Source of the DNA: Melampsora larici-populina 98AG31
Lineage: Eukaryota > Basidiomycota > Pucciniomycetes > Pucciniales > Melampsoraceae
NCBI RefSeq assembly: GCF_000204055.1
Contig: NW_006768771.1
Location: 232,145 to 296,144 of the forward strand
Reading direction: 5' to 3'
DNA: 64,000 nucleotides
The notes beneath the pieces were generated by a model, which made no database searches, was not told the DNA's origin, and was given only the letters and a program-made list of their open reading frames with translations. Position numbers and translations under genes: made by a program. Shown here piece by piece: positions 10,307 to 22,239 of the stretch (within the stretch, counting starts at the first letter, position 1; each line of letters starts with the position of its first letter).

Positions 10307-13300
10307 ATTCGCCACAACCGATGTTGCCAAAGTCTCTCGAATCCACGAGTGGAACATTGATTCAGGTTGTTCCTTCACCATGACACCTTACTCCTCCTCT
10401 CTAACTCAACTCTCGCCTTCGACTCGATCCATTCATCTCGCTGACAACTCAATCATTCATGCGACTCATTCTGGCAAGGCTGAACTTGGTATCTCAGGAC
10501 TCAGTACTCACAAATCCCTGTTGGTTCCCAATCTACAGGAACCACTGCTTTCTGTCTTGTCTTTGTGTGACGACGGCTTTCTTGTTGTCTTCACCAAGGA
10601 TGGTTGTGAAATCTTTCAGTCCTCCGATGATCCTTTGACGTGTAAGCCAGTTGGGCGTGGTGTACGACGTGGAAATCTGTACTACCTTCCAGAGAAGGTA
10701 GATTCAACCCCTCCTCTTTCCTGCTTTGCAAGTAAAGCTGATATCAGCTTGTCTGACTGGCATTCACGCCTTGGTCATATAGGTCTACGACCGTTGAAGA
10801 CTCTCGTCAAATCTCACGGAATCAAACCATTGGTACTGGATGAAATGGAGGTTCAGCAGTGTGTTATCTGTGTAAAGAGCAAGATGTTTCGAATGCCTTT
10901 TCATTCTCGTTCTCCTTATCGCTCTGTCAAGCCAGGTGATCTTGTACATTCAGATGTTGCTAGTTTTGAGACCTGCTCTCGTGAAGGTTTCAAATATTTT
11001 GTTAGCTTCATCGATGATTACTCAAAACATACTACTATCTATCCTCTCAAATTGAAATCAGATGTCTTCAATTGTTTCAAGAATTTTTGTTCTCTCTTTC
11101 TCAATCTCACTTCTCACAATGTCAAATCGCTGTGAACAGATAATGGGGGAGAATATCTGAGTAACGAAATGCAAGCTTATTTACTTGGGAAAGGAATCAC
11201 TCACAATCCCGGACCACCTCACTCGCCTGAACTCAATGGCGTTTCTGAACGTACGAATCGTACTATTGGGAATCACTTGAGGTGCTCTTTAATCACAGCT
11301 GAGATGCCCAAGTCCTTCTGGACCGATGCGTTGAGATATCTGATGCATACTGTCAATTCAATCCCTTGCCATACTCCTGCTGGCTTTTGCTCTCCGAACT
11401 CCATTCTCTCCTTGCCTGACCTGCCTGTGTCGAACCTATTTCCTTTCAGATGTCAAGCCTACTTCAAAGTGCCTGAAGCCAATAGGCGCAAGCTCGATCC
11501 AAAAGCTCAAGTCGCGGTGCTACTCTCCTATCTCTCAGACGGCAATGGATACAAACTGTGGGACTTATGTCACAGGAAAGTGGTCAAGTCACGTGATGTG
11601 TTGTTCAGACATGACATCTTTCCGTATTCGTCATCTGTATCTCGCTCTCCTGTCCCGTCAGTAGAGGCAGACATTCCCTGGCCTGCTGATCATGAAACTC
11701 CTCTTGCTCCGCCTATGACTGAGGGACAACGACGAGCTCTCCGTGAAAGGAGATTGTCAAACTCTATTCATGCTCCAAAACGCCGTCCAATTAGAACTCC
11801 AGAACCTACTCCACCTCGTACTCCTGATAGCTCGCCTCAAGTCCTCCCTGATCTCTCTCCGCAAATTATTCATTCTGATTCGCCGTCGTTACCTTTCTCT
11901 AGTCCTTCCTCTTCTCCTTCCTCTTTTGAATGTCATAGTCCTCGTATGAGTTTTCCTCTTCATATACCTTCACCAACTCTCACCATGTAAATATCCTTGT
12001 AGCACGTCAACGTGCACACACGAAAGACTTTCCTTAGACCCTGTAACAACCCATCAAAGAGGTGCCACAACAAGCACATCTTCCCCTTATCACCTGGGAG
12101 GTTGAAAGTCAGTTGACCCCTGCTGACAACAAAGGATTCTGCAAATCCTTTGAACAAATCACAAAGCACAAAGGGTGCTCAACAACAATCTCAGTCTAAA
12201 TTCGAACAAAAGACTTGGAGTTTTATTTCAAAACTCTCCGTGTGTGCATGTCAACGTGCCACACGGATATTTACATGGTGTCTAGAACTTCCGTTTATCT
12301 CGTCTCCTCCACCTCAATCTTCTTCTTTTCCATCTGTACCATCTCATACCATCCACAATTTGCCTACGCCATCATCTCCCTCTGCTCCTGTTCAGCAGGA
12401 GCATGCCCCTGTACCTACCGCTTCCTCTGCTCCTTCTCAGTCGATCACATCTAAGCCTTCAGGCAAGAAGTCCATCAAGCCTGCTGCTCTACCTACAAGA
12501 AAGTCAACGCGTCAGGTAAAACCACCCAACCGTCTTGGTAACTGGGCTGGTCTTGCAACTGATGAACGCTCCATCGACACACCTCGAACTTGGAAACAAC
12601 TTTTGCGTTCTCCGAATAAGTCACAGTGGTTGAAGGCTGCTGATGCAGAGTTCTCTACGCTCATAGGTATGCAAACGTGGAAACTTGTCCCTCGACCAGC
12701 TAAACGAAACATAATCAAGTCCAAGTGGGTGTTCAAGGTCAAGAAGAACATTGATGGCACTCTTGACAAACTCAAAGCTCGTCTTGTTGCTATGGGATAT
12801 TCTCAAATCCATGGTGTCGATTATTCCAATGTCTTCTCTCCTACCACTCGAATGGAAACTTTACAACTGGTGTTCTCTTTACTTGCCATTAAAAAGTGGA
12901 AGGGTCGTCAAATCGACATCAAATCTGCATTTCTCAACTTGCTTCTAACTGAGTCTATCTATATGACCCAGCCTCAAGGATACGAAGATTCCGAACATCC
13001 TGATTGGGTGTGCAAACTGCAACGATCACTCTACGGTCTTAAACAATCACCTAGACTGTGGAATGCTGAGCTCTATTGTCTACTCATTACGCTTGACCTT
13101 ATGCAATCAAAGTACGATCCAACACTTTATTATCGTATGAAGAACGGTAAACTGGTTGGAGCTCTCACTGCTCATGTTGATGATCTTGCTATCATCGGTG
13201 AGGACTCTTTCGTGGACGAAATCATCTCTTCCATCTCCGCAAAGTTTGAAATCTCCTCAAACCGCAAACTCACTCATTTTCTTTCCCTTGACATCAGCCA

Positions 13301-14114
13301 AGATGTCCCGGGTCGAAAAGTCTTCCTCTCACAATCTCATTACATCAAGGATGTTGTTCAACGCTTCATCCCATCAAACACTATCTCTGTGTCGACACCT
13401 ACCGACTCTTTATTCAAAGATCTCAAGCCTCAATCTCCTCAAGAATCTTCTTCTCCAGGTCACTATCCTAGTCTCGTGGGGGCTTTGCTATGGATTGCAC
13501 AATGCACGAGACCTGATGTTTCTTTTGCGGTCAATCGTCTTTCACAGTACCTACGTGATCCCTCGTCTGCTCATTGGTCTGCTGCAATTCGTGTTCTACG
13601 CTATCTTGACTCCACTTCTGATCTTTGCCTTACTCTAGGAGGAACGGCTACACTAGCGGGCTACTCAGATTCTGATTGGGCGGAAGATCGTAATGATCGA
13701 CGATCCACCACTGGATATACGTTCAGACTTGGGTGCGGCCCCATCTCGTGGAAATCCCGCAAACAGTCAACTGTTTCTCTCTCAAGCACAGAGGCAGAGT
13801 ATAAAGCTATGTCCGACTCCTGCAGGGAAGCAATGTGGCTCAAGTACCTTCTAGCTGAACTCAACATTCAACCTCCTTCTGCCATTCCTCTCCATGTGGA
13901 CAATGAGGGTGCTGAGGCTCTAGCTCGTAACCCTCAACATCACTCACGAACTAAACACATTCACACCAGATTCCATTTTGTACGTGAATGCGTCAAGAAT
14001 GACAATGTTGCAATTCTTCATGTCTCAACCAAGGACATGTTAGCCGACATGCTTACCAAACCACTCCCTAGAGTCTTGCTCCAACATCATAGGACAATGT
14101 TTGGTCTTATGTGA
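10290..14114 (+). pseudogene. pol: Copia A Pol: protease, integrase, reverse transcriptase, RNase H (broken)
   Basis: Domains in order: protease with IDSGCSFTMTP (near 10355); integrase zinc finger beginning WHSRLGHIGL (10759) with C..C near 10860; integrase core with HSDVASFE (D), TDNGGEY (D) just after position 11135, and SPELNGVSERTN (E, 11225); RT from about 12740 with KARLVAMGYSQ and HVDD (13173); RNase H with SDSDWAEDRND and SSTEAEYKAM, ending at TGA 14114. A TGA at 11133-11135 stops integrase just before its second catalytic Asp, where related proteins have Arg. The MITE at 11981-12280 adds further stops. Without these two lesions the frame is continuous. Confidence 0.92.
11981..12280. 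mobile_element. 300-bp CACTA-type MITE inside copia A pol (TSD TCT)
   Basis: Exactly 300 bp with ends CACCATGTAAATATCC...GGATATTTACATGGTG, flanked by TCT on both sides (11978-11980, 12281-12283). Just inside each end is the motif GTAGCACGTCAACGTGC followed by ACACACG, also present inside the ends of the 12.67-kb CACTA element (32383-45052). It is therefore a non-autonomous relative of that family. Removing it plus one TCT rejoins the pol linker frame (..SPTL|ELPF..). Non-coding. Confidence 0.88.
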
Positions 14115-14310
14115 TGGTCTTTTAAGTTTTTTCTTCTTTCTTTTTCTTCTCTGATTTGTTGACTTGTTGCTTAATGTTGTGTGTTGAACATGTATGTGCT
14201 TGTCTAATCCTTTCAGTACTGTTTCTGGCTGAACCAATTCCGTGGAGACTTATGTCTATTTCGGGCGAACGAATTCCAGATAACATCTGACTGGTGAAGC
14301 TAGCTGGACG

Positions 14311-14320
14311 CAAGGGGGGG
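14311..14320 (+). promoter_or_regulatory. Copia A polypurine tract
   Basis: CAAGGGGGGG lies immediately before the 3' LTR, the expected position for the plus-strand primer. Confidence 0.8.
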
Positions 14321-14661
14321 TGTTGGAATACTGACATAGTTAGCATGTGAACTCTCTTGTATTCCTTATGTCATATGTCAATGATGTGCTTTCCATCTAT
14401 TTGCTTCTTGAATATTGTCTAGTTTTTCTATTTCTCACGTCAAATCAAATGTTTCTTTTACTGCTTTACTATTACGTAACACTCGTGTATATATACGCCC
14501 TGGAGCTGCACAAGGGAAGGGTTCTCTTTCTTCACCCTTTCCATTTCTCTTTCGTGCGCTCCAGGTACGTGTTTCTCTTTCTAGTAGTTTGTGCTTGTTG
14601 TTTATGAAATTGAAAGCCACCCTTTCCATTTCTCTTTCGTGCGCTCCAGTTGATCGCAACA
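14321..14661 (+). repeat. Copia A 3' LTR
   Basis: 341 bp, matching the 5' LTR except for three transitions, each TCG in one copy and TTG in the other. Confidence 0.93.
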
Positions 14662-15083
14662 ACAGGTATTGATGAAGGATCAGGTTAGGAAGAGTAAGTC
14701 AACAAAAAGTAAGATTCTTTTCAATAAAGAAAAAGAATCTGGGTGTAACAAAGAGGAACTACTTATAAGAAAACAGACAGCGGAAAAGCGGAAAGCGAAG
14801 CAACACAAAATTAAAAGAACTACTCAAGTCACATAGCACTTATTCCCAAAGCAGCCAACATACATAATCATAACACCTTTTTGTAACTATCTTCTATTTC
14901 TAACCTGGTTCGTAAACAACTTCACAATTTAATTTGATTTCTAACCTGATTCGTAAACAAATTTGTTAATGATTCTGTTCATGATGTTGTATTCTCTTCT
15001 AGCGTAAACTAAAACAAACACCTGAAATCCTTGACACATAAGCACAACTAATACCACAATACGCCCCCTCAAGGAGTTCAGGA

Positions 15084-17108
15084 CTACATAACATGCTTCA
15101 AACCTAACTTTTGACGAAGATAATAAAATTGTTGTCGTCCCAAAGGCTTGGTCAGAAGATCAGCTATCATTTCAGCGGTAGGTATATGTTTAACTACTAT
15201 AGCACCTTGTTTAACAACTTCTCGAATCCAATGATGCTGTATCTCAATATGTTTGGTGCGCGCATGAAAAATTGACTTTGTAGTTAAGTGGATAGCACCC
15301 ATGTTATCAGAGCGCAGGACAGTAGGATTCTTATCTTCAAAACCAAAAACCATCAACATATGACGTAGCCATACCAATTCCTGACCCGCTTCGGTTATCA
15401 CACAATATTCGGCCTCAGTGGAAGAAAGAGTCACAGTAGGTTGTAATCGAGATTTCCACGAGATTGGTCCCCCCACCAGTTGAAATATATAACCGGTCGT
15501 GCATCGCCGAGATTCTCGGTCACCAGCCCAGTCTGAGTCGCAGTGTGAGTCAGGCAGATCAAAACTTTTGAGTCCGTCAATGGTCGTAGGAGATGCTGAA
15601 TCGCCATTATAAGATATACCTAAGTTGATTGTACCACTGAGATATCTAAAAACATGTAACACCGCATCCCAGTGTTTTCGCGCCGGCAACTTGAGGTGTT
15701 GAGAAAGAACCCCCACGGCATACAAAAGGTCAGGCCTGGTACACTGGGCCAAGTACATGAGAGAGCCTACAGCGCTACTGTAGTTCAAACCTTCCAATTT
15801 GAATGCATCAGCCTCCTCATCACTAGCGCGATACAGCTTCAGACCAGAAGGAAAGGGTGTAGAAGCAGATTTGAGGTCGGTGAGGTTAAAGCGTTCTAAT
15901 ACAGCTCGAGCAAGTGCTGATTGAGTGATGGTATAACATAATTTAGATTGACAAATGATTTGGATGCCGACTACGGTGCAAGCCACACCGAGATCCTCCA
16001 TCTCCCACCTCTGACTGATTTCCGCTTTGAAAGTGCTGATGTCGTTTCCAGTGATGGCGAGGTCGTTGACGTGGACATAAACAGCGGTGAAAGAAGAAAT
16101 TGCTTTGACTGAACGTGTATAGATACAAGGGTCCATTACGCATTGAGCAAAACCAACGCTGAGGAGAAAAGCAACTACCTTGTTGTACCAGATCTTGGGA
16201 GATTGACGCAGTCCATACAAAGATTCCTTCAGATGACACACCTTGTACTCCAGGCCCTTCACCACAAAACCTTCAGGTTGATACATATATACATCTTCAT
16301 CCAAGACACCATTAAGAAAAGCGGTGACGGTGTCCATTTGATGTATATCCCAACCTTGAGTGGCGGCAATGGCGATAAGTAAACGTAAAGACAAAGGTTT
16401 GCCTGTAGGTGAGAAAGTCTTGTGAAAATCCACTCCCTCTTGTTGCATATTACCCATGACAACAAAACGGGCTTTGTGTTTGGATACAGGTCCGTCAGTG
16501 TGAAATTTCTTTTGAAACAACCAGAAACCACGTAGGATGTTCACTCCTTTAGGAGGGTCGACAAGTTGCCAGACCCCCTTTGACATAAGTGAGTTATATT
16601 CCTTATCGCAAGCCTGAGACCACACATCCTTTTCTGGACCACTGAGAGCACTCTTAATTGATTTTGGGACTGGGACGTCTATAGTAGATGATAAAAATTT
16701 GTTGGTCAAGATATTGAAGGCTGATATGAAGGTACAGTCGTCAAAAACAGCATGTCTGCCCATGCCCTTATAATCAATAGACTCCTTAGCGCGTCCAGAT
16801 CGTCGAACAGTTGGGACGGGGGTACAAGTGCCAGGTGAAGGAGTGGGAGCAGGAACGGCGGGCACAAACAGATTTTCTTTTTCTTCGTTGTCAATAGCTA
16901 AAGGTGAAAAAGGATTTGCTGATTCGACAGGCAAAGGTTTTGGAGGTAATTCAGAAATGAACTCAAGAGGAGTAGATGAAGATGGAGTAGTTTTAGCAAG
17001 GAGGTAGGGAAATACATCTTTGCAAAAGGTGACATTGTGAGATAATTCAACCTTGCGAGTTTCCAGATCAAAGATAAAATAGTTGAAATTATCATTTTGA
17101 AAACCCAC
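15084..17108 (-). pseudogene. pol: Copia B reverse transcriptase-RNase H, catalytic Asp changed
   Basis: A long minus-strand open frame (674 codons). It begins in the integrase C-terminal segment (FDLETRKVELSHNVTFCKDVFPYL) and runs through a Pro/Ser linker. RT follows (WQLVDPPKG, KHKARFVVMGNMQQEGVDF, FLNGVLDEDVYMYQPEGF, SLYGLRQSPK), then RNase H (SDWAGDRESRRCTTGYIF, SSTEAEY, HARTKHIEIQHHW). The RT active-site box reads HVND instead of the expected x-V-D-D: the first catalytic Asp is Asn, caused on the + strand by TTG at 16066-16068 where TCG is expected. So this open frame would not give active RT. It stays open only by chance or recent decay; the upstream parts are broken. Confidence 0.9.
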
Positions 17109-17168
17109 TAAGACTCCTTCAGCGGTGACAGGTGAGTACTTGCCAAGTTGAAGTTCTTTCCTAATAAG

Positions 17169-17786
17169 TCAAAAAGATTGACAACCAAAAACTCGCAAAT
17201 GCTTCACGGTAGGTTTTCTGAAATACCAGACCTCATAAGGAGTTTTACCATTAGGAAGAGCAGTCGTGATTGTTCGATTTGTAATAAATACAGCAGTTGA
17301 ACAAGCCTCGTACCAGAAGTTCTGTGGCACACCAGACTGAATGATCATAGATCGAGCTCTACCTATAATGGTTTGCATACCCCGTTCAGAAACACCATTT
17401 TGTTCCGGAGTGTATGCAGCAGTTAGGTGAAGAACAATACCCGTTTCATCACAATACTGCTGCATGATGGAATTGACGAATTCACTTCCTTGGTCCATAG
17501 TGAATTGAATGAGCATACATCCAGTCTGTCTCTCAACCAAAATGACGTACTTAATAAAAATATTAAAAACCAATTCCTTGGTTATATTGCATAAAGGGAA
17601 GATGTTGCGAAAAGAAGAATAATCATCCGTGAATAAAATAAAATAAGATTCCTTATGTAGGCCAATAACACAATTAATACCACTTAGATCTACATGTACA
17701 TTCTGAAGGAAGGATGTAGAACGAGGTCAAGTACTTGAGAAGGGAAGTTTCTTGGCCTTTGATTGTACACAAACAGGACACCATGA
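17169..17786 (-). pseudogene. pol: Copia B integrase core (broken)
   Basis: Same frame as the RT section. Visible motifs are a CPVCVQSKAKKLPFS zinc-finger end, NVHVDLSGIN (first catalytic D), FTMDQGSEFVNS (second D) and TPEQNGVSERGMQ (catalytic E), then WYFRKPTVKHLRVFGCQSF. Two in-frame TGA codons interrupt it: at 17727-17729 (between SST and PRST) and at 17169-17171 (after CQSF). Both are preceded by T, consistent with CGA-to-TGA change. Integrase would otherwise insert the cDNA copy. Frame then shifts near 17790 to the protease section. Confidence 0.88.
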
Positions 17787-17788
17787 GT

Positions 17789-18661
17789 TTAAGAGGAAGT
17801 ATTACATAGACCATCCAGGCTATCCTTTTGAACCATCTCATCAAGATATCTCTGACTTATATGACCTAGTCGTTGGTGTTGCAAATGACATGAGTGAGAT
17901 AGTTGATTATTTGTTTGAGTGGAGATAATAGAACTCACGGGTTCAAGTTCAACGAGCATAAGGTTGCCAGAGAAAGCACCATTAAAAAGTGCACATTGAC
18001 CCATGACAAGACTAAAACACTCAGGATCAGATGAGTTTATGATAGTTGACACACCTTTCTTCAATAAAGCACCTCCAGCAATAAGATTACGGCTAAGCTC
18101 GTGTACATATAAACATTTGGCCAAAGTGAAGGTAGAACCATCTCCAGCTCGGAGTTTTACTGAACCAGTAGAGTGTACCGCCAAATATGCATCACCACCT
18201 GCTAAGCAAAGGCGTTTGTTGGAGTCGGCTAATGGTTTGATAGTAGCGGTGTCAAATAACTTAATGTCGTTAAACATATGATGCAAGGCCCCGGTATCGT
18301 TAAGAGCCCAAATGCCATCAGCAGGAGTTACTGAAGAAGCAGTTGTGTCGAAATCTACAAGTTCAGAGCCCTGTGCATATGGTGGAAAGGTCTGAGCATC
18401 GGGATCAATCGGAGTTTGCAAGAAAGCTGATGAGACTTCAATAACAGGAACAACATAAGGTGTTGCTAGAATAGCAGCAATTGTAGTAGGAGGTGGAGGT
18501 GCAGTAACTGGCTGTAACTTGATCAAGAACGTCATCGCATGATTCGCAGATGCAGCAGGAGGTTTAACAATCTTGACTCCTCTGATGGAGCTAGATGAAC
18601 CGGAGTGATTGGCTTGAGGACATCGCTTGAATCTCTTCTTATTTTCATCTTGCTTTAACAT
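17789..18661 (-). pseudogene. pol: Copia B protease and integrase zinc finger section
   Basis: Minus-strand frame containing WALNDTGALHHMFND, the aspartic protease signature (D-T-G), then ADSNKRLCLAGGDAYLAV and SRNLIAGGALLKKGV. After that comes HLQHQRLGHISQRYLDEM, the H-x-R-L-G-H start of the integrase zinc finger. It ends at a frameshift near 17790, beyond which the C..C half continues in another frame. The N-terminal portion is basic (MLKQDENKKRFKRCPQANH), the end of Gag. Confidence 0.85.
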
Positions 18662-18766
18662 CCACTCATCACGCTTGGCATAGTTTGACGGTTTCTTGAA
18701 ACATTGATCAGGTCTGTGTGGGTTTTGAAAAGTATTACCAACAAACTTATCAATAGTACACTTAGT

Positions 18767-19656
18767 TCAATGACTCGGGTTGGCGTGATACTGAGAAGAG
18801 TTGGAGGCACGATGAATCGATTGAGCATGAGAAGCGTATGTTTGTTCATCTTCGTGCATTAGCAATTCTTCTTTGACTTTCTTGTAGACAAGAGGTTGAA
18901 TCATACGATAAATAATAGCAATGGTGACTTCATAACCAGGTTTCAAACTTCTGATCAAAGAACAAGCAATTTGAGAAGAGTCCATGTCTCCTTTGTACTT
19001 CTTGTATTCGCGAAGCAAGGTAGAAAACTTATCAATGTGAGTTTTCAGATTATCAGATCCAAGTTGAGTCATAGTGAGTAAAGCAGTCTCGACATGTTTT
19101 AATTTAGCTTCTGATATGCTTGCATGATAAGTTCTAAGAAAAGACGGTTGAAAGGATCATAATTTATGGTCATTTCTTTCGTAACAGGATCCATTACCGA
19201 TAAATCATCCCTAGCTCTCTCACTGTTCACACCATCACACTTGTTAAGAATCCAAGTTGATAAAAGGAACCTGATCATCTTATGCTTCTCTTCAGTTAAA
19301 CTAGTATCAACATGATCTTTGATGTCTAAATAGGATTCATAACCGAGAGACTCAATGGATTCATGTATTAATAAATGCCAGTGATTGTAATTATTGTCAG
19401 TAAGATCATTCTTGATATTGAATTTGCTGAGAGAGGTGGTGGTGCTTTGAATAAATTGTTGAAGAGGGGATAGTGATTCAGTAGCTGAGTTATTGGTAGA
19501 CATAGCAGGCGAAGGAAGTTTGGCAGTAAGAACCAAAGACTTTAAACCAGTAATGTTCTTGACAGTGTGAGTCGATTTTCCGGAACTATTAGATGATCCA
19601 GAGTTGGATTTGGTGTCAGTTGGATTAAAGTCGACAATGTCTTCGTCGGATTGCAT
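18767..19656 (-). pseudogene. gag: Copia B Gag (two frames)
   Basis: The first frame (19656 down to 19099) starts MQSDEDIVDFNPTDTKSNSG and contains LTDNNYNHWHLLIHESIESLGYESYLDIKDHV, the Gag tryptophan motif region. A single frameshift near 19095 leads into LKHVETALLTMTQLGSDNLKTH, then IDKFSTLLREYKKYKGDMD and KEELLMHEDEQT. This is the UBN2-type Gag of copia elements. A homologous decayed fragment lies inside the MULE-like element at 28020-28480. Promoter and leader are in the adjacent interrupted LTR. Confidence 0.82.
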
Positions 19657-20044
19657 AGAGATTTGGTCATTGGATTATAAGTAGTGTTGAAGAATATCAA
19701 ACACTCTTGCTACCATGTGAGGTTTGAATACAAATGCTCAGAGGAGCTTGGATAGGTCGATGCCAAGTAAGATGAGTACCTGGGGTGATCAGGTAAGATG
19801 TGAGTACGGCAACAGGCCTTCACAAGCTTCAAAGAGCAAATAAGAAAACAAACCTGGGGTAATCAAGTAAGATGTGAGTACGGCAACAGGCCTTCACAAG
19901 CTTCAAAGAGCAAATAAGAAAACAAACCTGTGCTCAAGCAACAGGTATTGATGAAGGATCAGGTTAGGAAGAGTAAGTAAATAAAAAGTAAGATTCTTTT
20001 TGATAAAGAAAAAGAATCTGGGTGTAACAAAGAGGAACTACTTA

Positions 20045-20206
20045 CAGCTGTTCTGCTTTTTTGTGTCATGTTCACAAATAATTTTTGTTTGTTTGTTGCA
20101 CGCCACCAACCAGATACAGGCTGTACAGGGCTGTACAGGTGGTAAGTACAGCCTAGCTTAACCTAGCTCAGAAGGTCCAACATACTCGACACCTGTCTCA
20201 CCCCCG
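20045..20206. repeat. Tc1-type element left terminal inverted repeat
   Basis: About 162 bp, almost identical to the reverse complement of 24891-25052. It contains an internal duplicated GGCTGTACAGGGCTGTACAG motif that may be a transposase binding site (inference). Confidence 0.85.
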
Positions 20207-20399
20207 ATCACCGGAGGAACCCATCGCCCTCTTCGTATCCACCTATCAAACCATCGCAATCCCATTTTTTATATTGATTTCTATTCCCGGCGTCTTGACC
20301 TCACTCACCACAACTCTCCAGGTGAGCCTCATACCTTTCTTCACCTCCAACCAGAGCCTTTGGCTGAGCTCTGACCCTCACCATCTTCCTTTTCCAGCC

Positions 20400-21533
20400 A
20401 TGCAAACTCGTTTGATGCGTCCTGGGAAATAAGACGCCGGGATCAAAGTCCTAGCGGTTCAATACCTACGCGAGGGAAAAACCATCGCACAAGTTCGACA
20501 CCTATTGAGGTCTCCGGTCAGCCAACGTACTATTGCCCGTTGGCACGCTTTATACCGATCTACCTACTCGGTTGTTCGCAATCCTGAACACTATGAGACC
20601 GTCGGAAGGAAGACTGCCCTCACTGATGAAGACAGGGATTTCATTCTTGAGCTTCTCGATGGCAACCCTGGACTTTACTTGGACAAGTACCGTCTAGCTG
20701 TGTACCGCTGTACGGGGACTTGGCTCTGCCTGTCGACAATCGCCAAACATCTCAAGACACGCCTCAACTTGACGGTCAAGAAGGCTCGTACGGTTCATCC
20801 GAGTCAAAGCGCTTCCAAACAAGCCAAATATCTGCATGCGGTGGGCGCTCTGACCCCTAACATGCTTGTACTTTTAGGTGAGCCCCCTATACTGATGCTG
20901 AGTCAATTACCTATACATCATCACTCACTTACATTCTCTTGCAGATGAATGTTCAATTCAAGAACGCTTCCTACGCAGAGAAAACGGTTGGGCCGTACGT
21001 GGGCAGCATACCAAACGGGTACCTTGGAGCCGAGGTGGCAAAAGGTTTTTGCTGCTTCCCGCAATATTCAGGGGTGGTATTCTCGCTGTGGACTGCCAGG
21101 AAGGCAGCTATGTTCGCAAAGACTTTGAGGGCTTTCTCAAGCATCGGGTGGTAAGCTACCTCTCCAGGCCTAGTTCAGTGTTTGAGTGGACTATCACTGA
21201 CAGTTTGAATGTGGTTAGTTCCCTGTAATGAACTCTTACCCTCAAGCCAACTCTGTTTTGGTTATGGACAACTGTCGGATCCATCACAGTGGCCGAGTAG
21301 CCGAGCTCGCCGAAGAGAGAGGGATCCGCATAATTTACCTTCCCCCTTGCTCACCCGACCTGAATCCAATTGAGAAGGCTTTCTCAGTCCTCAAGTCTCA
21401 CTTTCGAAGAACTCAAAGTCTCATTCAAACCCCCCACTTAGATAAAATCAACCACATCATAGATACAACTTGGGAGATCTTCTTGGGCGCGCTCATGCAT
21501 TGTTTGTACTCTGTATGTGGCTATTGGGTGTAG
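20400..21533 (+). pseudogene. Tc1-like DD34E transposase (three exons, one early stop)
   Basis: Gene model: exons 20400-20877, 20945-21150 and 21219-21533 (introns GTGAGC..GCAG and GTAAGC..TTAG), preceded by a likely 5' UTR intron (about 20322-20397). About 332 codons, normal for the family. The N-terminal half is helix-turn-helix (KTIAQVRHLLRSPVSQRTIARW and a second motif YLDKYRLAVYRCTGTWLCLSTI). Catalytic residues are D in LLDECSIQ, D in VLVMDNCRIH, and E in CSPDLNPIEKAF, with 34 residues between the last two. A TAA at 20430-20432, eleven codons in, blocks translation from the first ATG. Everything after it is open, so the copy is either dead or uses a later start. It would cut and paste the element at TA sites. 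Confidence 0.88.
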
Positions 21534-21581
21534 TTAGATTTCTCATCTTTGGCTATTGGGTGTAGTTAGATTTCTCATCTT
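21518..21581 (+). repeat. Tandem duplication of 32 bp at the transposase 3' end
   Basis: TGGCTATTGGGTGTAGTTAG... is repeated back to back; the stop codon of the transposase (21531-21533) lies in the first copy. Confidence 0.85.
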
Positions 21582-21699
21582 GTTAGATAGTGTCATAGTC
21601 CAATGGTTTGTCCAGTAATGAAGTCAATACTTGAACGCAAAGTTCCCCCCTTTTGAAGATGAGTTCAACCTGAAATAACGTAAGACCACCTACCTGGGC

Positions 21700-21910
21700 A
21701 AAAGTCCCTTTCCTCGGACAAAGTCCGATAAAAATTCCAAATGCAAAAGACTTGGAAAGTGACTTTCCTCAGACAAAGTCCAAAAACAGTTTGTTTCCTA
21801 AGACATGCTTTGATAGTGACTCATTCCAAGCCTGTCTCAGGAAACAAAATTTTTTCGGACTTTCCTAAGACAAAGTCGGAAAAAATTTCCAAGGAAATTT
21901 TTGGTCTAGT
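21700..21910. repeat. Cluster of GACTTT-CTNAGACAAAGTC palindromic motifs
   Basis: Three near-copies of a self-complementary motif (at about 21704, 21762 and 21857) lie between the two convergent genes. It could be a small palindromic MITE or a folded 3' region. The rest of 21534-22239 is AT-rich and non-coding. Confidence 0.5.
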
Positions 21911-22239
21911 AGGAGAGCAGTCGCTCAGCCACTCTGAACGTCTCACCCTCAAGTCAAGAGGTAGAGTGGAGCAGTGTTTCTTTCAGACACTCTGAAAAAG
22001 TCTCAACCAAAAATCAAAATAAACATTGGAAATTTGTTTTTGATTGCAAACGGAGATCACAGGGCATAGCAGAGACAAAAAAAAAGCGAGCATTCATATC
22101 ACAAAGCAAGGCCACACATGAACAAACTTTGAGGTTAAGGGGATATCTTTTTGTTTATCTTTGAGGAGACAAAGGGACAATGACAGAAAACAATTTAAAA
22201 AGAAAATTTGAGAACAAATAAGGGGAAATAAAGAAGCGA

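Larger units (their letters stand above)
8669..14661 (+). mobile_element. Copia A: young Ty1/copia retrotransposon nested in the copia B LTR
   Basis: Two 341-bp LTRs (TGTTGGAATA...GATCGCAACA) differ at three positions by eye, all TCG/TTG. The element is flanked by the perfect 5-bp TSD ACAGG (8664-8668, 14662-14666). Internally it has a primer-binding-site-like sequence, gag, protease-integrase-RT-RNase H and a polypurine tract just before the 3' LTR. A 300-bp MITE sits between integrase and RT. Two lesions (a stop in integrase and the MITE), plus a damaged gag zinc knuckle, make this copy non-autonomous despite its recent insertion. Confidence 0.95.
8439..15060 (-). repeat. Copia B downstream (3') LTR, interrupted by copia A
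   Basis: LTR sequence occupies 8439-8668 and 14662-15060. It includes a tandem ~72-bp block (ACCTGGGGTAATCAGG..., at 8508-8579 and 8577-8650) that is also duplicated in the other LTR (19780-19930). The gap is copia A, with the 5-bp TSD ACAGG at both junctions. Confidence 0.88.
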
